This document shows, in pieces, positions 35,330 through 46,053 of a stretch of DNA of 64,000 nucleotides. Both the position numbers and the translations under genes were made by a program. Position 1 is the stretch's first letter. The number at the start of each line of letters is the position of its first letter. Under the pieces are notes generated by a model that was not told the origin of the DNA, did no database searches, and saw nothing but the letters and a program-made list of their open reading frames with translations. This DNA comes from Aureobasidium sp. EXF-3400. Its lineage: Eukaryota > Ascomycota > Dothideomycetes > Dothideales > Saccotheciaceae. The stretch covers positions 1 through 64,000 of the forward strand of contig SWBL01000232.1 in assembly GCA_024195585.1 (NCBI GenBank). Direction: 5' to 3'.

Positions 35330-36042
35330 GAGAACATTGTTTTACGTTTTGGCGTTGCATTATTTGGAGGCGTTATCTCATGGGTGATTATACCATTGGT
35401 CTTTTTTCGTATCATCCAGTTTCTATTGACTGGCTAGTTCCTTGCTCTTGTCGTTTAGTTGAAGCAATGATACAGCTTCCTCGCTCCTTAGATCGATTTT
35501 TGACTTTGACAAGGTATAAGAACGCTTTACTTAAACAAATGCTCTCGTTCTTGAGGCTCCGTTTATGAATGTCTTGCATCCTTGTTTGAACATATTTGAG
35601 CCTCAACAGCCCTATGTAGACGTTGTGCAAGATATTCGAATCATTAAACTTTCGGACCTTGATGGGCGAACGATCGGCAAACGACGAGAGCGACTGTGCG
35701 TGAACCACGCAAGCAAAATCAACCCATCACCGCCATGACCTATTTATGCACCAAATGATCCTGTTAACTCTCGCCCTACATTCATTACGTGTAGTTACTT
35801 CAGTAGTTCTCGGACTTTGAACGCGTTTCGGAACATGATTGTTTCCAGCGGACTGGTGATGCCGTGCATCTGTGATATCACCACTCGTCATGCATCTGGA
35901 GCTCTGTCATCGATTTGCGTGTTTGGAGAATTGGGTCCCGAAGGGAAGTATATAAACAATGGTTGCTCTGCTGTGTTAGAACGTCTTCCATACACATACA
36001 ACAACTTTTAATCACCTAACACTTTGAAATCAAATTTACAAC
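35330..36042. other. Intergenic; promoter of the BLI-3-like gene
   Basis: About 700 bp. Open frames on both strands are short and lack domains. It contains a TATA element at 35949. Confidence 0.5.
35949..35956 (+). promoter_or_regulatory. TATA box of the BLI-3-like gene
   Basis: Exact TATATAAA, 87 bp before the ATG at 36043. A consensus TATA box fits a strongly induced gene. Confidence 0.6.
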
Positions 36043-36788
36043 ATGCCTTCCGACGTCAAGCAACAAGACATCACCGAGAAGAATGACCCTAGTGTCATGA
36101 GACAGTGGGATGAAGCCGACTTCTCCACCAAGTTCGAGGAGTTCTACAAGATTGTGGACGGTCTCAAGATTGGTCTTCTAGGCACATACCGTCCTGGTGT
36201 CGGGGTAAGCCTCCTCACAATTTTACTCCCACACCATGACTTTCTTACTAACAACCACTCTCAGCCCGTCACCCGCTCCATGGCCCTAGCCAAGCGCACC
36301 GGCCCCGACTTCCTCTTCCTCGCCAACGCACACTCGCAAAAATTCAAGGACATTGAAGCAAACAAGGAAGTCAACGTTTCCTTCCAGGACACCAAGAGCC
36401 AGGACTGGATCTCGGTATCTGGTACTGCTACCACTGCTTCCAACAGCGATCCCCGTATCAAGGAGGTTTGGAGCCGCGGTGCTGCAGCTTGGTTCGGTGA
36501 CCTTGGTGATGGTGTTCACAACGGTACTGCCGAGGACCCGAGAATGAGCTTGATTGAGGTCAAGAGCAAGTGTATGTTTCCCCTCTCGATGCATTATTTT
36601 TACGGACAAAGAATTGACGCGACACAGACATCTCGTACTACAAGACCAACGTGGGAGCTCTCGGCTACCTCAAGGAAGTCGTTGCCGCCAACGTCACTGG
36701 TGGAGTTGCCAACACTGGTAACCTCAGACAGATGAAGGAGGATGAGATTACTCAGGCCAGACAGCAGCACTCCAGCATGAGCTCGTAA
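36043..36788 (+). CDS. BLI-3-like pyridoxamine-phosphate-oxidase-fold protein
   Basis: Small flavin-binding split-barrel protein related to bacterial general stress protein 26 and to Neurospora BLI-3, a blue-light-induced protein. Exons 36043-36204, 36265-36571 and 36628-36788 (60 and 56 bp introns) give 209 residues. Key runs are KIVDGLKIGLLGTYRPGVGP, SMALAKRTGPDFLFLANAHS, VNVSFQDTKSQDWISVSGTA and EVWSRGAAAWFGDLGDGV. The third exon reads YISYYKTNVGALGYLKEVV, the usual C-terminal part. The biochemical substrate is not known; light control is suggested only by homology. Confidence 0.9.
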
Positions 36789-37044
36789 ATACTGCTCTCT
36801 TTCTCACGATGTTAATGACAAACAAAAACTGAATAATGCAGTTCTTCGAAACTGTGATTGAGAACACACCAGTCAATTCAGACAAAGTTTAATCACGATG
36901 ACTATTCTCTTGCACCTCTAATGTGATATGAGTATGTGAGCAATGTTTGTGGTGAGTAAAGCAATGTCTATATCTACCTAGTACGTAAGCCTTCTATCAA
37001 ATTGTGTATATACTCCTCATTACACATGCACCATCACACTTTCA

Positions 37045-38502
37045 TCAGATGGAGTAGAGGAACTTGGGGTTCTCATCACCCAAATCAGCAATCTCTTCCT
37101 CGCTCAGATCTTCAATCTTGTAGTCACGCTCGCCATTGATTCTCTTCCTGTTCTCATGGCCGAAGAACCACCACATAAAGGCATAAACAATCATGGCAAA
37201 CGACACCATGCCCAGCGAGACAGCATGACCTCTGATGAACCGAGGCCCCTCCTCTTTGGGGTACAAGAAGGATGACATGATGCCGGCGCAGTTGCCAAAC
37301 ATGAGTTGCAAGCCAGTGGCTGTGGTGCGCTTGCCGAAGCGAGGGTTGTTTGCCAACAGCCAAGCGATGGGGAGACCGACGGCGACGTACAGGCCCAAGG
37401 CGACCAGGAAACAGCCAGCGTAATGCACACTTGAGCCGCCGTCTGAGATCAACATAGCATAGCCGGCGATAGAGATGACACCGAAGATGATGGTGTAGAC
37501 GCCGCGTTTTTGTGACCAGTCTGAGATGCGTGCCATGATCAGATAACTGATAGCACCAACTGCATAACAAGGGATGGTGAGGACTTGTACCAAAGCGCTT
37601 GAGTATGTGGGGTCGATGTTCTTGATGATGGTTGGCAAAAATGTCGAGTAGCCGTAAAGCATGGTGTCGGCACCGAACAGAGCGCAGCAGAATGTCCACA
37701 TCTTCCAGTCTTTGAGGCCGGCCCGCACGTCTCGCCAGGCAAATTCATCGGTCACACCAACTTGTTGCAAACGGCGAATCTCCATGATTTTCTTCTCCTC
37801 TTGATCGAGGAACCAGGCGGTCTCTGGACCATCGGCTAGCCACCACCAACACGCGATGCCGAGAACGAAGGTCGGTATGCCTTCAAGGATGAAAATCCAG
37901 CGCCACCCACCCTGACCAGCGATCCCATCCATGTGTCCAATACCATAGGCCAGCAGACCTCCAAATGCACCAGCTAAGGCTGCGCTGACAAAAAGGTAGC
38001 CAATTCGAAGCCCGATTTCTCTCTTGGTGTAGAAGAATGAGAGATATACTGCCAATCCAGGGAACAGACCCGATTCGAAAAGCCCTAGAAGCAATCTACA
38101 AGCGATAAGACCTCCAAAGGATTGCACGATACCAGTCAACGTCGCAACGATTCCCCAGCATACAGAGATAAAAGCTATCCATCTTGAAGGGCGACAGTAA
38201 TGTTTCAAGATAATATTTGAGGGTACCTCGAAGAGAAGGTATGTAACGAAAAGTAGAGAAACTGCAGTCTGGTATCGCTCAGATGACAAGTTGAGGTCCT
38301 CTTCCAATCCGTAAAGACGAGCATTTCCTATGTTGACACGGTCCAGAAAGCTGAACAAATATAGTAATGTGACTGGTGGGATGATGGAAAGGTCGAGTTT
38401 GCGAACCAGTTTTTTCTCCGCGACAGGATCTATTTCCAGTTGCTGGGTTGAGGTACCAGTAGAGACCTTGCCATTCTTGAATTGACTTTCGTTGTCATCC
38501 AT
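37045..38502 (-). CDS. MFS transporter, anion:cation symporter (Dal5/Tna1-like) family
   Basis: Plasma-membrane importer of small organic anions, such as allantoate, nicotinate or other carboxylates. Single exon, 485 residues. About 40 polar N-terminal residues precede 12 predicted helices. Family marks are KLVRKLDLSIIPPVTLLYLF, FLDRVNIGNARLYGLEEDLN, VTYLLFEVPSNIILKHYCRP, CRLLLGLFESGLFPGLAVYL and YTKREIGLRIGYLFVSAALA. After helix 6 the loop with DGPETAWFLDQEEKKIMEIR is typical of this family. The C-terminus is acidic. The substrate cannot be told from sequence. Confidence 0.9.
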   Translation of the reverse strand: MDDNESQFKNGKVSTGTSTQQLEIDPVAEKKLVRKLDLSIIPPVTLLYLFSFLDRVNIGNARLYGLEEDLNLSSERYQTAVSLLFVTYLLFEVPSNIILKHYCRPSRWIAFISVCWGIVATLTGIVQSFGGLIACRLLLGLFESGLFPGLAVYLSFFYTKREIGLRIGYLFVSAALAGAFGGLLAYGIGHMDGIAGQGGWRWIFILEGIPTFVLGIACWWWLADGPETAWFLDQEEKKIMEIRRLQQVGVTDEFAWRDVRAGLKDWKMWTFCCALFGADTMLYGYSTFLPTIIKNIDPTYSSALVQVLTIPCYAVGAISYLIMARISDWSQKRGVYTIIFGVISIAGYAMLISDGGSSVHYAGCFLVALGLYVAVGLPIAWLLANNPRFGKRTTATGLQLMFGNCAGIMSSFLYPKEEGPRFIRGHAVSLGMVSFAMIVYAFMWWFFGHENRKRINGERDYKIEDLSEEEIADLGDENPKFLYSI

Positions 38503-39269
38503 GTTGTTAGGTATGGTCGTCGTCGTCTATAAACAGACAACTGGTGAGAGTTTCGTCAAAAGCAATTGACTTTGTTCTACGGGTGTTCTCCCGCAGGAAA
38601 GAAAAGGATAACAACTAGGCGGAGCCGAAGAAAAATTTATCGCTTCTTGCACGGAATTAATTTCACAACGCTTCGAGGTGAATCAAGGTGGTAGATGGCT
38701 GCTTGGAAATCCAGTTCGTCTCGTGCAATTCTGAGCGAAACCCGAATGATAAATTGAGACGATGACTCTTTGTCGGCGCTACTAATTACGCCTTTGGGGT
38801 AGCACTGGTGTTCTTGTGTGTCGTGACATACCGATCACGCCGTCAGAGAGGTCAACCATTTTATGCCAATTTTTGTGCAAAATCAACGAGACGGCGCTTC
38901 TTGTACTCTCAACCGCCGAATCTTGGCCTTTCTTGTCCCAGTGCTGATGTGAGAGGCAAGTCTGAGCACCACGCCCTAGAGCGATGGGCTCGGTAGAATT
39001 CAAACGACCAAGACAGCATGTTCGGCATGCCGGTCGGTGGGATGACACTGTTTTACACTTCAGGTGGTGGCGGTGGTTAAAGTCGCATGAGGAAGCGATA
39101 AGGGTGACGAAGGGCACTTCACGTGATCAGAGTCTGCATGCGCGCTTGGTCGCGATAGACCGAGAAAATATTTTCCAGCCATCTCGAGCCAGTTTTGGAT
39201 AAAAGACACCGAAAGCTTTTGCAGATCGACCAGGAGCAAAAAACAGTAAACAAGCATTCTTAAGACAAA
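38503..39269. other. Divergent promoter region
   Basis: Separates the MFS gene (minus) from EMG1 (plus). Short open frames only; no gene seen. Confidence 0.5.
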
Positions 39270-40388
39270 ATGAGCGACATGATCAAAGAGGAGCAGCCGA
39301 TCGCCGGCCAGGAGCATGCCGAAGGCAGTGAAGACTCGAGTTCGGCAGTGCGCAGACGCTCTTCCTTTGAGGGCCGTGAATCCAAGAGACAGCGTCAGTC
39401 ACTGCAATTATTGCAATCTCTCCCATCGCAGCAACAACATCAACCACCACCACAAGCCCACGCAACTTCTTACCATCACCATCACCACCACCATTCCCTT
39501 CCAACACGCACACTTGTTGCTGCTCAACCGTCACACAGTGTTTCAAGAAGTTCTTCCAACAAGAACCTCGCCATGGCTGACATCAAACCTGAACCTCAAG
39601 GCACCCAAAGTCTCCCGCCCCCATCTCTGCCTCAGCTCGTAGCCGAGCAGCACGTTCCCATCCCCTCGAGCGACAAAGACTCGCAGCGTCTCATCGTCGT
39701 GCTTTCCAATGCCAGTCTCGAGACATACAAGGCCTCGTCTGGTGGCCGTGGTGGTGCCAAGGACGATAAGTACTCTTTGCTCAACAGCGATGAGCACATT
39801 GGTGTCATGCGCAAGATGAACCGCGACATCTCAGACGCCCGTCCCGACATCACTCACCAGGTAGCTTGTTTCTTGTTATCTTCTCTGCTTCCACTTCTAA
39901 CCAATGTGCAGTGTCTCCTTACCCTTCTCGACTCGCCTCTCAACAAGGCCGGCAAACTCCAAATCTACATTCACACAGCCAAGGGTGTCTTGATCGAAGT
40001 CAGCCCCACCGTCCGCATTCCCCGTACCTTCAAGCGTTTTGCTGGTTTGATGGTCCAGCTCCTTCACAGACTTTCCATCCGTTCTACTACATCGCAAGAG
40101 AAGCTGTTGAAGGTTATTAAGAACCCCATCACCGACCACCTCCCTCCCAACTGCCGCAAGGTCACCCTGAGTTTCGACGCTCCCGTTGTTCGTGTGAGCG
40201 ACTACATCGGCGACCTCGCCCCCAAGGAGAGCATTTGCGTCTTTGTCGGTGCCATGGCCAAGGGTAACGACAACTTCGCAGACGAGTTCAAGGATGACTC
40301 GATCAGTATCAGCAACTTCAGCTTGAGTGCTAGTGTTGCCTGCAGCAGATTCTGCCACGCTGCCGAAGAAGTATGGGACGTCATTTAG
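39270..40388 (+). CDS. EMG1: rRNA pseudouridine N1-methyltransferase Emg1/Nep1
   Basis: SPOUT-family enzyme that methylates a pseudouridine of 18S rRNA and is needed for small-subunit assembly in the nucleolus. Exons 39270-39860 and 39912-40388 give 355 residues. The 51 bp intron is a multiple of three with no stop, so the unspliced frame stays open; removal restores [20 protein letters not shown]. The core starts near [15 protein letters not shown] (about 142), with [20 protein letters not shown] and [20 protein letters not shown]. The first 140 residues are a low-complexity extension with Gln, Pro and a seven-His run, much longer than in yeast. The ATG at 39270 opens this extension; MADIKPEP inside it is an alternative start. 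Confidence 0.94.
   Translation: MSDMIKEEQPIAGQEHAEGSEDSSSAVRRRSSFEGRESKRQRQSLQLLQSLPSQQQHQPPPQAHATSYHHHHHHHSLPTRTLVAAQPSHSVSRSSSNKNLAMADIKPEPQGTQSLPPPSLPQLVAEQHVPIPSSDKDSQRLIVVLSNASLETYKASSGGRGGAKDDKYSLLNSDEHIGVMRKMNRDISDARPDITHQVACFLLSSLLPLLTNVQCLLTLLDSPLNKAGKLQIYIHTAKGVLIEVSPTVRIPRTFKRFAGLMVQLLHRLSIRSTTSQEKLLKVIKNPITDHLPPNCRKVTLSFDAPVVRVSDYIGDLAPKESICVFVGAMAKGNDNFADEFKDDSISISNFSLSASVACSRFCHAAEEVWDVI
39471..39495 (+). repeat. CAY repeat encoding poly-His
   Basis: About eight near-continuous CAC/CAT codons in the N-terminal extension of EMG1 code for a seven-His run. Confidence 0.8.
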
Positions 40389-41326
40389 ATTCGCAACGAT
40401 CGTCTCTTAAGATGTTACCGATTCTACCTACCAGAAACAAACCAAAGAATGCCGCCTATCCAGCAGTACGTGGAAGGGGCTCATTTCGAGTGCATGCATT
40501 GCGCTTTCGCCGGACGGCCGTCATCACACATTTCGTTGGCCCTTAAAGCACACATGCACCAATCGCTTGCTGTTACTCTTCGTATAGCGCCGGGTCTATT
40601 GTTGATGCTTATTTGCAGGATGTTCGGTTTGGATAGTCAACAGGGTCCAATTGAGTTGTCGAGTGCACACTCTCTGATTTGGCCAATAGAGTCAATGAAC
40701 AAAACAAGCTTCTATCGTCACTTCGCTCAGAGTCGTTCTTGCTTCAATCGAGTACATGTCTTATTATTGATACGTTTGTCGGCTTACGCGTGACCTGGCA
40801 GACTGTCGCAAGCCTTCGGCCACTTGACCATCTCTCATTGGACGGATACTGTTGGCGCAAGGACTGGTCGGCAAAGTTTCACCAACTGGGGCATCTGCCG
40901 TCTGCTAAGCTGTCATTCTATTTAGCTTGCATGAAGCGCGCCCTTTCTACGTGGCACGTTCACCATGTGCATACCGCTCCTGATCTGCCGCCGCACAGAC
41001 AGTCCATTATATAGGCGATCATTGCCCAGGTTCCCATTGGCGCTGTACATCTCTTCCCGGCCGGACCCGCCTACTACCTTCACCTGTCTGCTGTCCACCT
41101 TACCGAGGCGCGTCTTCCGGCCGCAGGGACAAATCCTCTTCAGCCGCATACTGTATAGAGCGTGCAGTAGTCTAGGCGCGAACTCAACGTGTCCGTGATT
41201 GAGTACATATGGCTGCTTGGCCCATTGATCATGTAAGTCATGGGACTGATTGACAAATCCCGCTCAATCATATATCGCTGTCCTCTTCTCCGTTTTCCTC
41301 TGGTCATTCTTTGTGCAAAGCCTGCC
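40389..41326. other. Intergenic, about 0.9 kb
   Basis: Between EMG1 and the VOC-domain gene. Plus-strand frames up to about 114 codons lack domains and have shifting composition. I see no gene. Confidence 0.45.
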
Positions 41327-43902
41327 ATGCCAGTATCACATGTTGGGTTGACTGTTTCTCACGTACCTTCTGCGTGTTCCTTCTTCCTCTCAGCACTCCA
41401 ACCGCTTGGATACAGATACGTCGGCAACCAAGGTGATTCTGTTGGCTTCGGCACAGACGACGCTGACTTTTTCCTGAGCCCTGAAACACCTGGGTAAGAC
41501 CTTGGTCGATGATGGTATCCTCTGGTAGTCAAGCTGACAAGTATTGTCATAGTATTGCTCGTGGTAACGCACATGTGGCATTTTCCGCGACTAGCAGATC
41601 GGCGGTGAGAGACTTCTACGCGGCCGCACTCACCGCTGGCGGGCAACCGAATGGCGCACCTGCCTTCAGAGGCTGTAATGATTACATCTTCAACGCTGCA
41701 GTACTCGACCTAGATGGAAACAGCATTGAAGTCATCTACCACCAAGTGGATGATGAGGACAGGTACACTACTGTCTCAGGAGGCAGCCGCGTTCTGACAT
41801 GGAGAAGAGGCATTGTAAATGTCCTGGGTGATGAGGACAGAACAACCTTTGTGTCGGCACGCCGAAATCAGTCTGATATTGAAAGTATATCCCCGTCAAG
41901 CGTCGTCGAAACAACACCCCGATCCAATGCTCCGAGTGTTACCAAGAGTCCGTCAATGCCCGCCGTTTCAACATCAGGCTCCGAACCTGGATTTCAAATC
42001 ACTGGAAAAGCCATCATAGGCACTATCCTCGGAGCAGCAGCAGGTGCAGCAGTTGCGTATGCCATGGTTAAGAGCGAACAAGGTAGTGCACAACAAGAAG
42101 CAGACTTTGCCGAAGCCATGAGTAGGAAATCTGCATCGAGCAGAGCACCCAGTAAGGCACCTAGCAAAATAGTTCCGAGTCAAGCTCAGACCAACAAGGC
42201 GAAGACTGTATTGAGCTCCGCGACAACGAGCAAGACGGCAAAGGCGAGCAGAGTGCCCGAAAAAAACGCTGAGACTGCGGCCCCTCAGCCAAGGACACGA
42301 GTTCATCGCAATTATAGTACCACGGATTCTGTGGTTGCGTCCAGAGTGATGGAGCAATTCAGCGACGTCGAGTCCGAAGTTCCACTTCGATCACACAAGA
42401 CACGCTCGGTGAGAGCTATTGAGGCAGCTCCCGAACCTCAGCCAATCGACAGCAAGAGCTATCACAGCCCTACCTATGTCTCCCTGGCACCTACTTCGAG
42501 AGCCAGCAAGAAGCCTGAACAATCCGAGGCAGTATATCTACCAGCGTCGCGAGCTGTTGTCCAGAACCCACAACCAGGACAACCATCAGTAGCACCAATT
42601 GAAAGGCAGATCGAATACGTTCCAGCTTCCGGAGTTAGTAGACGGCCATCCATAGTGACACGTCGGGCAGTCACCTCGCCTCCATCTATCTGCAATACAG
42701 ATCGCCAAATCGAATACATTCCGGCACAAGCTCAAGAATGGCCGCCACAAGATCTTGTGGTTGCACGTCGGGACAGTGCTATGAGCATGTACTCGGCACA
42801 TTCGAGCAAAAGCAAGCATAGCAAATATTCTCACAGAGATTCTCACAGACCTCACCAAGATGAGCAAGGAGACGCCTCTCCCGACCGAGCCAGCAGACAC
42901 TCTCATCGATCTAGCAAGCATCGCGAACATTCGACTGTAACTCGCCGAAGCGATCACCGAGGAACCTCCCAGGATCGATCAAGCAGACACCGTAACTCGT
43001 CTAGCCATCGTTCTACGACATCGATAAGATCTTCGAGACATCAATCTACTAGCCACAGAGATGAATCCCCATTTGATGGTTCTGATACGAGCACCATCAA
43101 GGCTAGTCAAGTCAATAGGTCACGTTGTGACTCAGCCGCTGGTGTGCCACTACCTGGATCCCGCAAGACATCAGTCGTCTCAGCAGCAGAGCTTCCCTTG
43201 CCGGGTTCAAGAAAAACGTCAATAGTTTCTGCCGCTGAGTATGCTTTGCCAGTTTCAAGAAAAACATCAATTGTCTCAGGTGCAGATATGCGATTGCCAG
43301 ACTCCAGAAGACCATCCCTGGTGTCGGCTGTTGAGAGGCCTCTACCGATGTCCAGAGCTGCCTCAACCATATCAGCTCACCAGATCGCTCTGCCCGAGTC
43401 CCGAGCAGGGAGTGTCATCGGCAGCATCCTCGGGCGTCAAGCACCAGTATATGAGGGAGTATCAGCCGCTGGTGTACCACTGCCAGAGTCACGCAAGACC
43501 AGCATTGTAGGCAGTCCCCTGCACAAAGACCCAATCCCTCGAATCGATGACCTTGAGACTGTGGCTCCAGATGACAGCATATCCTGCGTCGCATCTCGTC
43601 ACAGTCGTCACAAGCGCGATGAATCTCGCCATCGCGAGCGCAGCCACGACCGCGGGTCCAGAAAATCGAGCTCAAGCAAGAAGCATAGATCACGGTCGTT
43701 ACATGGCGAAGGCTCGAGACGATCTGGTAGACACTCAGAAGCGGATAGTGATGCTACGGTCAAGCCATCGAGGAGTAGTAAATATAGTGCTGCTAGTTTG
43801 CCTGTGCATGCAAGAAGCAGAACTGGTATTGAGAAGGATGAGAAGAGGGGTCAAAGAAGTTTCGTTAGTGTTGCTTTCGGAGGACGACAAGCGGGACAAT
43901 GA
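41327..43902 (+). CDS. VOC (glyoxalase-fold) domain fused to a long Ser/Arg-rich tail
   Basis: Exons 41327-41493 and 41553-43902 (59 bp intron) give 838 residues. The first 130 residues form a VOC fold: PVSHVGLTVSHVPSACSFFL, then GNAHVAFSATSRSAVRDFYA and NAAVLDLDGNSIEVIYHQ, whose His and Glu positions fit metal ligands of the family. A Gly/Ala-rich hydrophobic segment lies at about 207-226 (IIGTILGAAAGAAVAYAMVK). About 600 disordered residues rich in Ser, Arg, Lys and His follow, including imperfect units of about 20 residues of the type AAxxPLPxSRKTSIV at about 585-700. The substrate and the role of the tail are unknown. The upstream ATG at 41240 adds residues without family match. Confidence 0.78.
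43130..43520 (+). repeat. Coding tandem repeat (PLPxSRKTSIVS units)
   Basis: Imperfect units of about 60 bp encode variations on PLPGSRKTSVVSAAE. At least six copies run in tandem, with one more after a spacer. Confidence 0.75.
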
Positions 43903-44284
43903 ACGAGACAGTCAAATCTGATTGATATTAATCGCTCAATAATATATACTCGATAGTTGTGCAGGTCTCGGAGAGCTTGGGGGTGCCGTGTTCGGAGAAG
44001 CCAAAATGTCGATCGGGCCGAGGTTTCTTTAAGCCTCGACCCCCGACCATTTTTTGTGGGTGAACATACGACTCATCGGTTTTGCAGAGGTGATCATCAG
44101 CATGATCGGTCTAGAGACATATACTTTCTTTTCTTGATATACGGGATCCGGCGTAGGAGTTTACTTTTCACCTTTGTTATCATTGAATCCAAGGTCCGGA
44201 GCGTTAATCCTCAAAGGCACGAGGGAAATCTTGGGAAACAACGACTGGTCAAATCTGTCTGCCAAAATATCTTTGTGATTAACG
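43903..44284. other. Intergenic spacer
   Basis: Promoter of the KAPA synthase gene. An imperfect GC-rich palindrome lies at about 44007-44048. No gene seen. Confidence 0.45.
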
Positions 44285-45638
44285 ATGAATACGGAGAAGA
44301 AAACAAACCAAGGCCTGCATTCTGCTCCAGCCTCGCAGGCATCACATCTGGAAAGAAGTCTGGCCCTCGCTTTGTCACGGCGCCGACAAGCTTCAACACT
44401 TCGCAACTTGACTCTTCCTGCTGCCAATGCCATCGATTTCAGCTCCAATGATTTCCTCTCACTGTCCAACTCTTCTGCTCTCCGGGACCTGTACCTTCGC
44501 GAACTCGCTGCCCGTCCTGACTTTCCTCTCGGTAGTGGCGGCTCACGACTACTCGACGGCAACAGCAAATACGCGGAAGCATTGGAGAAAGATATTGCAA
44601 CTTTCCATGGTGCAGAAGATGGCTTACTGTGCAACTCTGGTTTCGATGCCAATGCGGGCTTATTCTCTGTTCTACCACAACCTGGAGATATAGTAGTGTA
44701 TGACAGCTACATCCACGCAAGCGTGCACGATGGCATGAGGGCTAGTCGAGCTGGAGCAAATTTTGCTTTCATACACAACTCTGTCGAGGATCTGCGAGCT
44801 GTACTAAAGAGGTGCATCGCTTCGGATGAGAAGTTCAAATCTGGACGACGTAGCATTTTCATTGCCGTCGAGGCAATCTACAGCATGGATGGCGACGTCG
44901 CACCGCTGAAGGAGATTGTTGAGGCAGTGAACGACTTACTACCTAATGGTAATGGACATATCATTGTGGACGAGGCACACTCTACAGGCGTTCTAGGTCC
45001 TCGAGGTAGAGGATTGGTCTCGGCGCTCGGATTAGAAGACAAGATCACTATTCGTTTGCATACTTTTGGCAAGGCAATGGCTTGTAACGGTGGTAAGTCA
45101 TTTTGGTCATGTTTGCCTATATTGAGGTCATCTCTAACCAGCAGTTGCAGCTATCATACTTTGCAGTCCGCTGATCAAGCACTATTTGATCAATTACGCA
45201 CGCCCACTAATCTACACAACCTTCTTGTCCTTCCCAGCGCTTGCGGCGATCAGAGCTGCCTACACATTTTTGTGGAACGACAACAGTACTGCACTTGCCA
45301 CACATCTCTTCGACCTTATTAGTATTTTGCACGAAAGGTTGTTCGCTCTTACTTCGAGCCTACCACAACATCAACGCCACCTTCTTCAAGTCCTTGAAGA
45401 ACGCCCACCCTCGCCGATATTCTCGGTTCTCAGTTCGGACCCTCGAGGTTTGGCCAAATTCTGCCAGGAGAAGAATTTTATGGTCAGACCTATCGTCCCG
45501 CCGACCGTTCCGCTAGGGTCTGAACGCATTCGTGTGTGCTTGCATGCTGGTAACACGAGGGCAGAAGTCGAGGCGCTGGTTGCAAGGATTACGGCATGGG
45601 TGGAACAAAACACAATGCTTACACTAGCCAAGTTGTAG
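44285..45638 (+). CDS. 8-amino-7-oxononanoate (KAPA) synthase, biotin synthesis, PTS1-like end
   Basis: PLP enzyme that condenses pimeloyl-CoA with L-alanine in biotin synthesis. Exons 44285-45092 and 45151-45638 give 431 residues; using the acceptor TTGCAG gives CNGAIILCSPLIKHYLINYA. Alpha-oxoamine-synthase signs are IDFSSNDFLSLS, PLGSGGSRLLDGNSKYAEAL, HIIVDEAHSTGVLGPRGRG (PLP-binding Asp and His) and the Schiff-base Lys at about 263 (HTFGKAMACNG). The last residues are LAKL, an AKL-type peroxisomal targeting signal, as reported for fungal BioF. No other biotin gene lies nearby. A different alpha-oxoamine synthase is possible but less likely. Confidence 0.87.
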
Positions 45639-46053
45639 TTAGAGATCCGCCTGAGCTCACCGGATAATACAGCCGGTACTTGGGCATGACACCAGCCACA
45701 GTAAGAAGGATAATGCGGTGCAGAGTCGTGAAGCAGAGCAAGAAGTATTGAAGATGATTCATCTCCTTAGAGAACGGCATACATTGTTCTCGCGAACATT
45801 TTGGATTTGCTTAGAGAACATCCCGATATCATCGCTTTGACAGAACGCTGTCTACAAAGACAGCAACCATTTGTAGAAAGTTTTGTGCATTTTTATAGTC
45901 TGAGACACCACTGAGAACCGCCGTGAGACAGGAGTACAAAACAAAATTGACAGTGTTTGCATGTACAAGGGGAAATACAACGAAGAGCTCGGCTAAACTC
46001 GCTTCGATTGAGGGCCCTGCGCGACCACACAACTATTTACAACATCAACAGCA
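45639..46053. other. Intergenic spacer
   Basis: Between KAPA synthase and the second Zn2Cys6 gene. It includes a short inverted pair, GAGAAC and GTTCTC, near 45773-45794. No gene seen. Confidence 0.45.

Noticed and set aside
37154..37699. Minus-strand open frame of 181 codons inside the MFS gene
   Set aside because: It overlaps the well-supported transporter frame in another phase and has a His/Arg-rich shadow composition.
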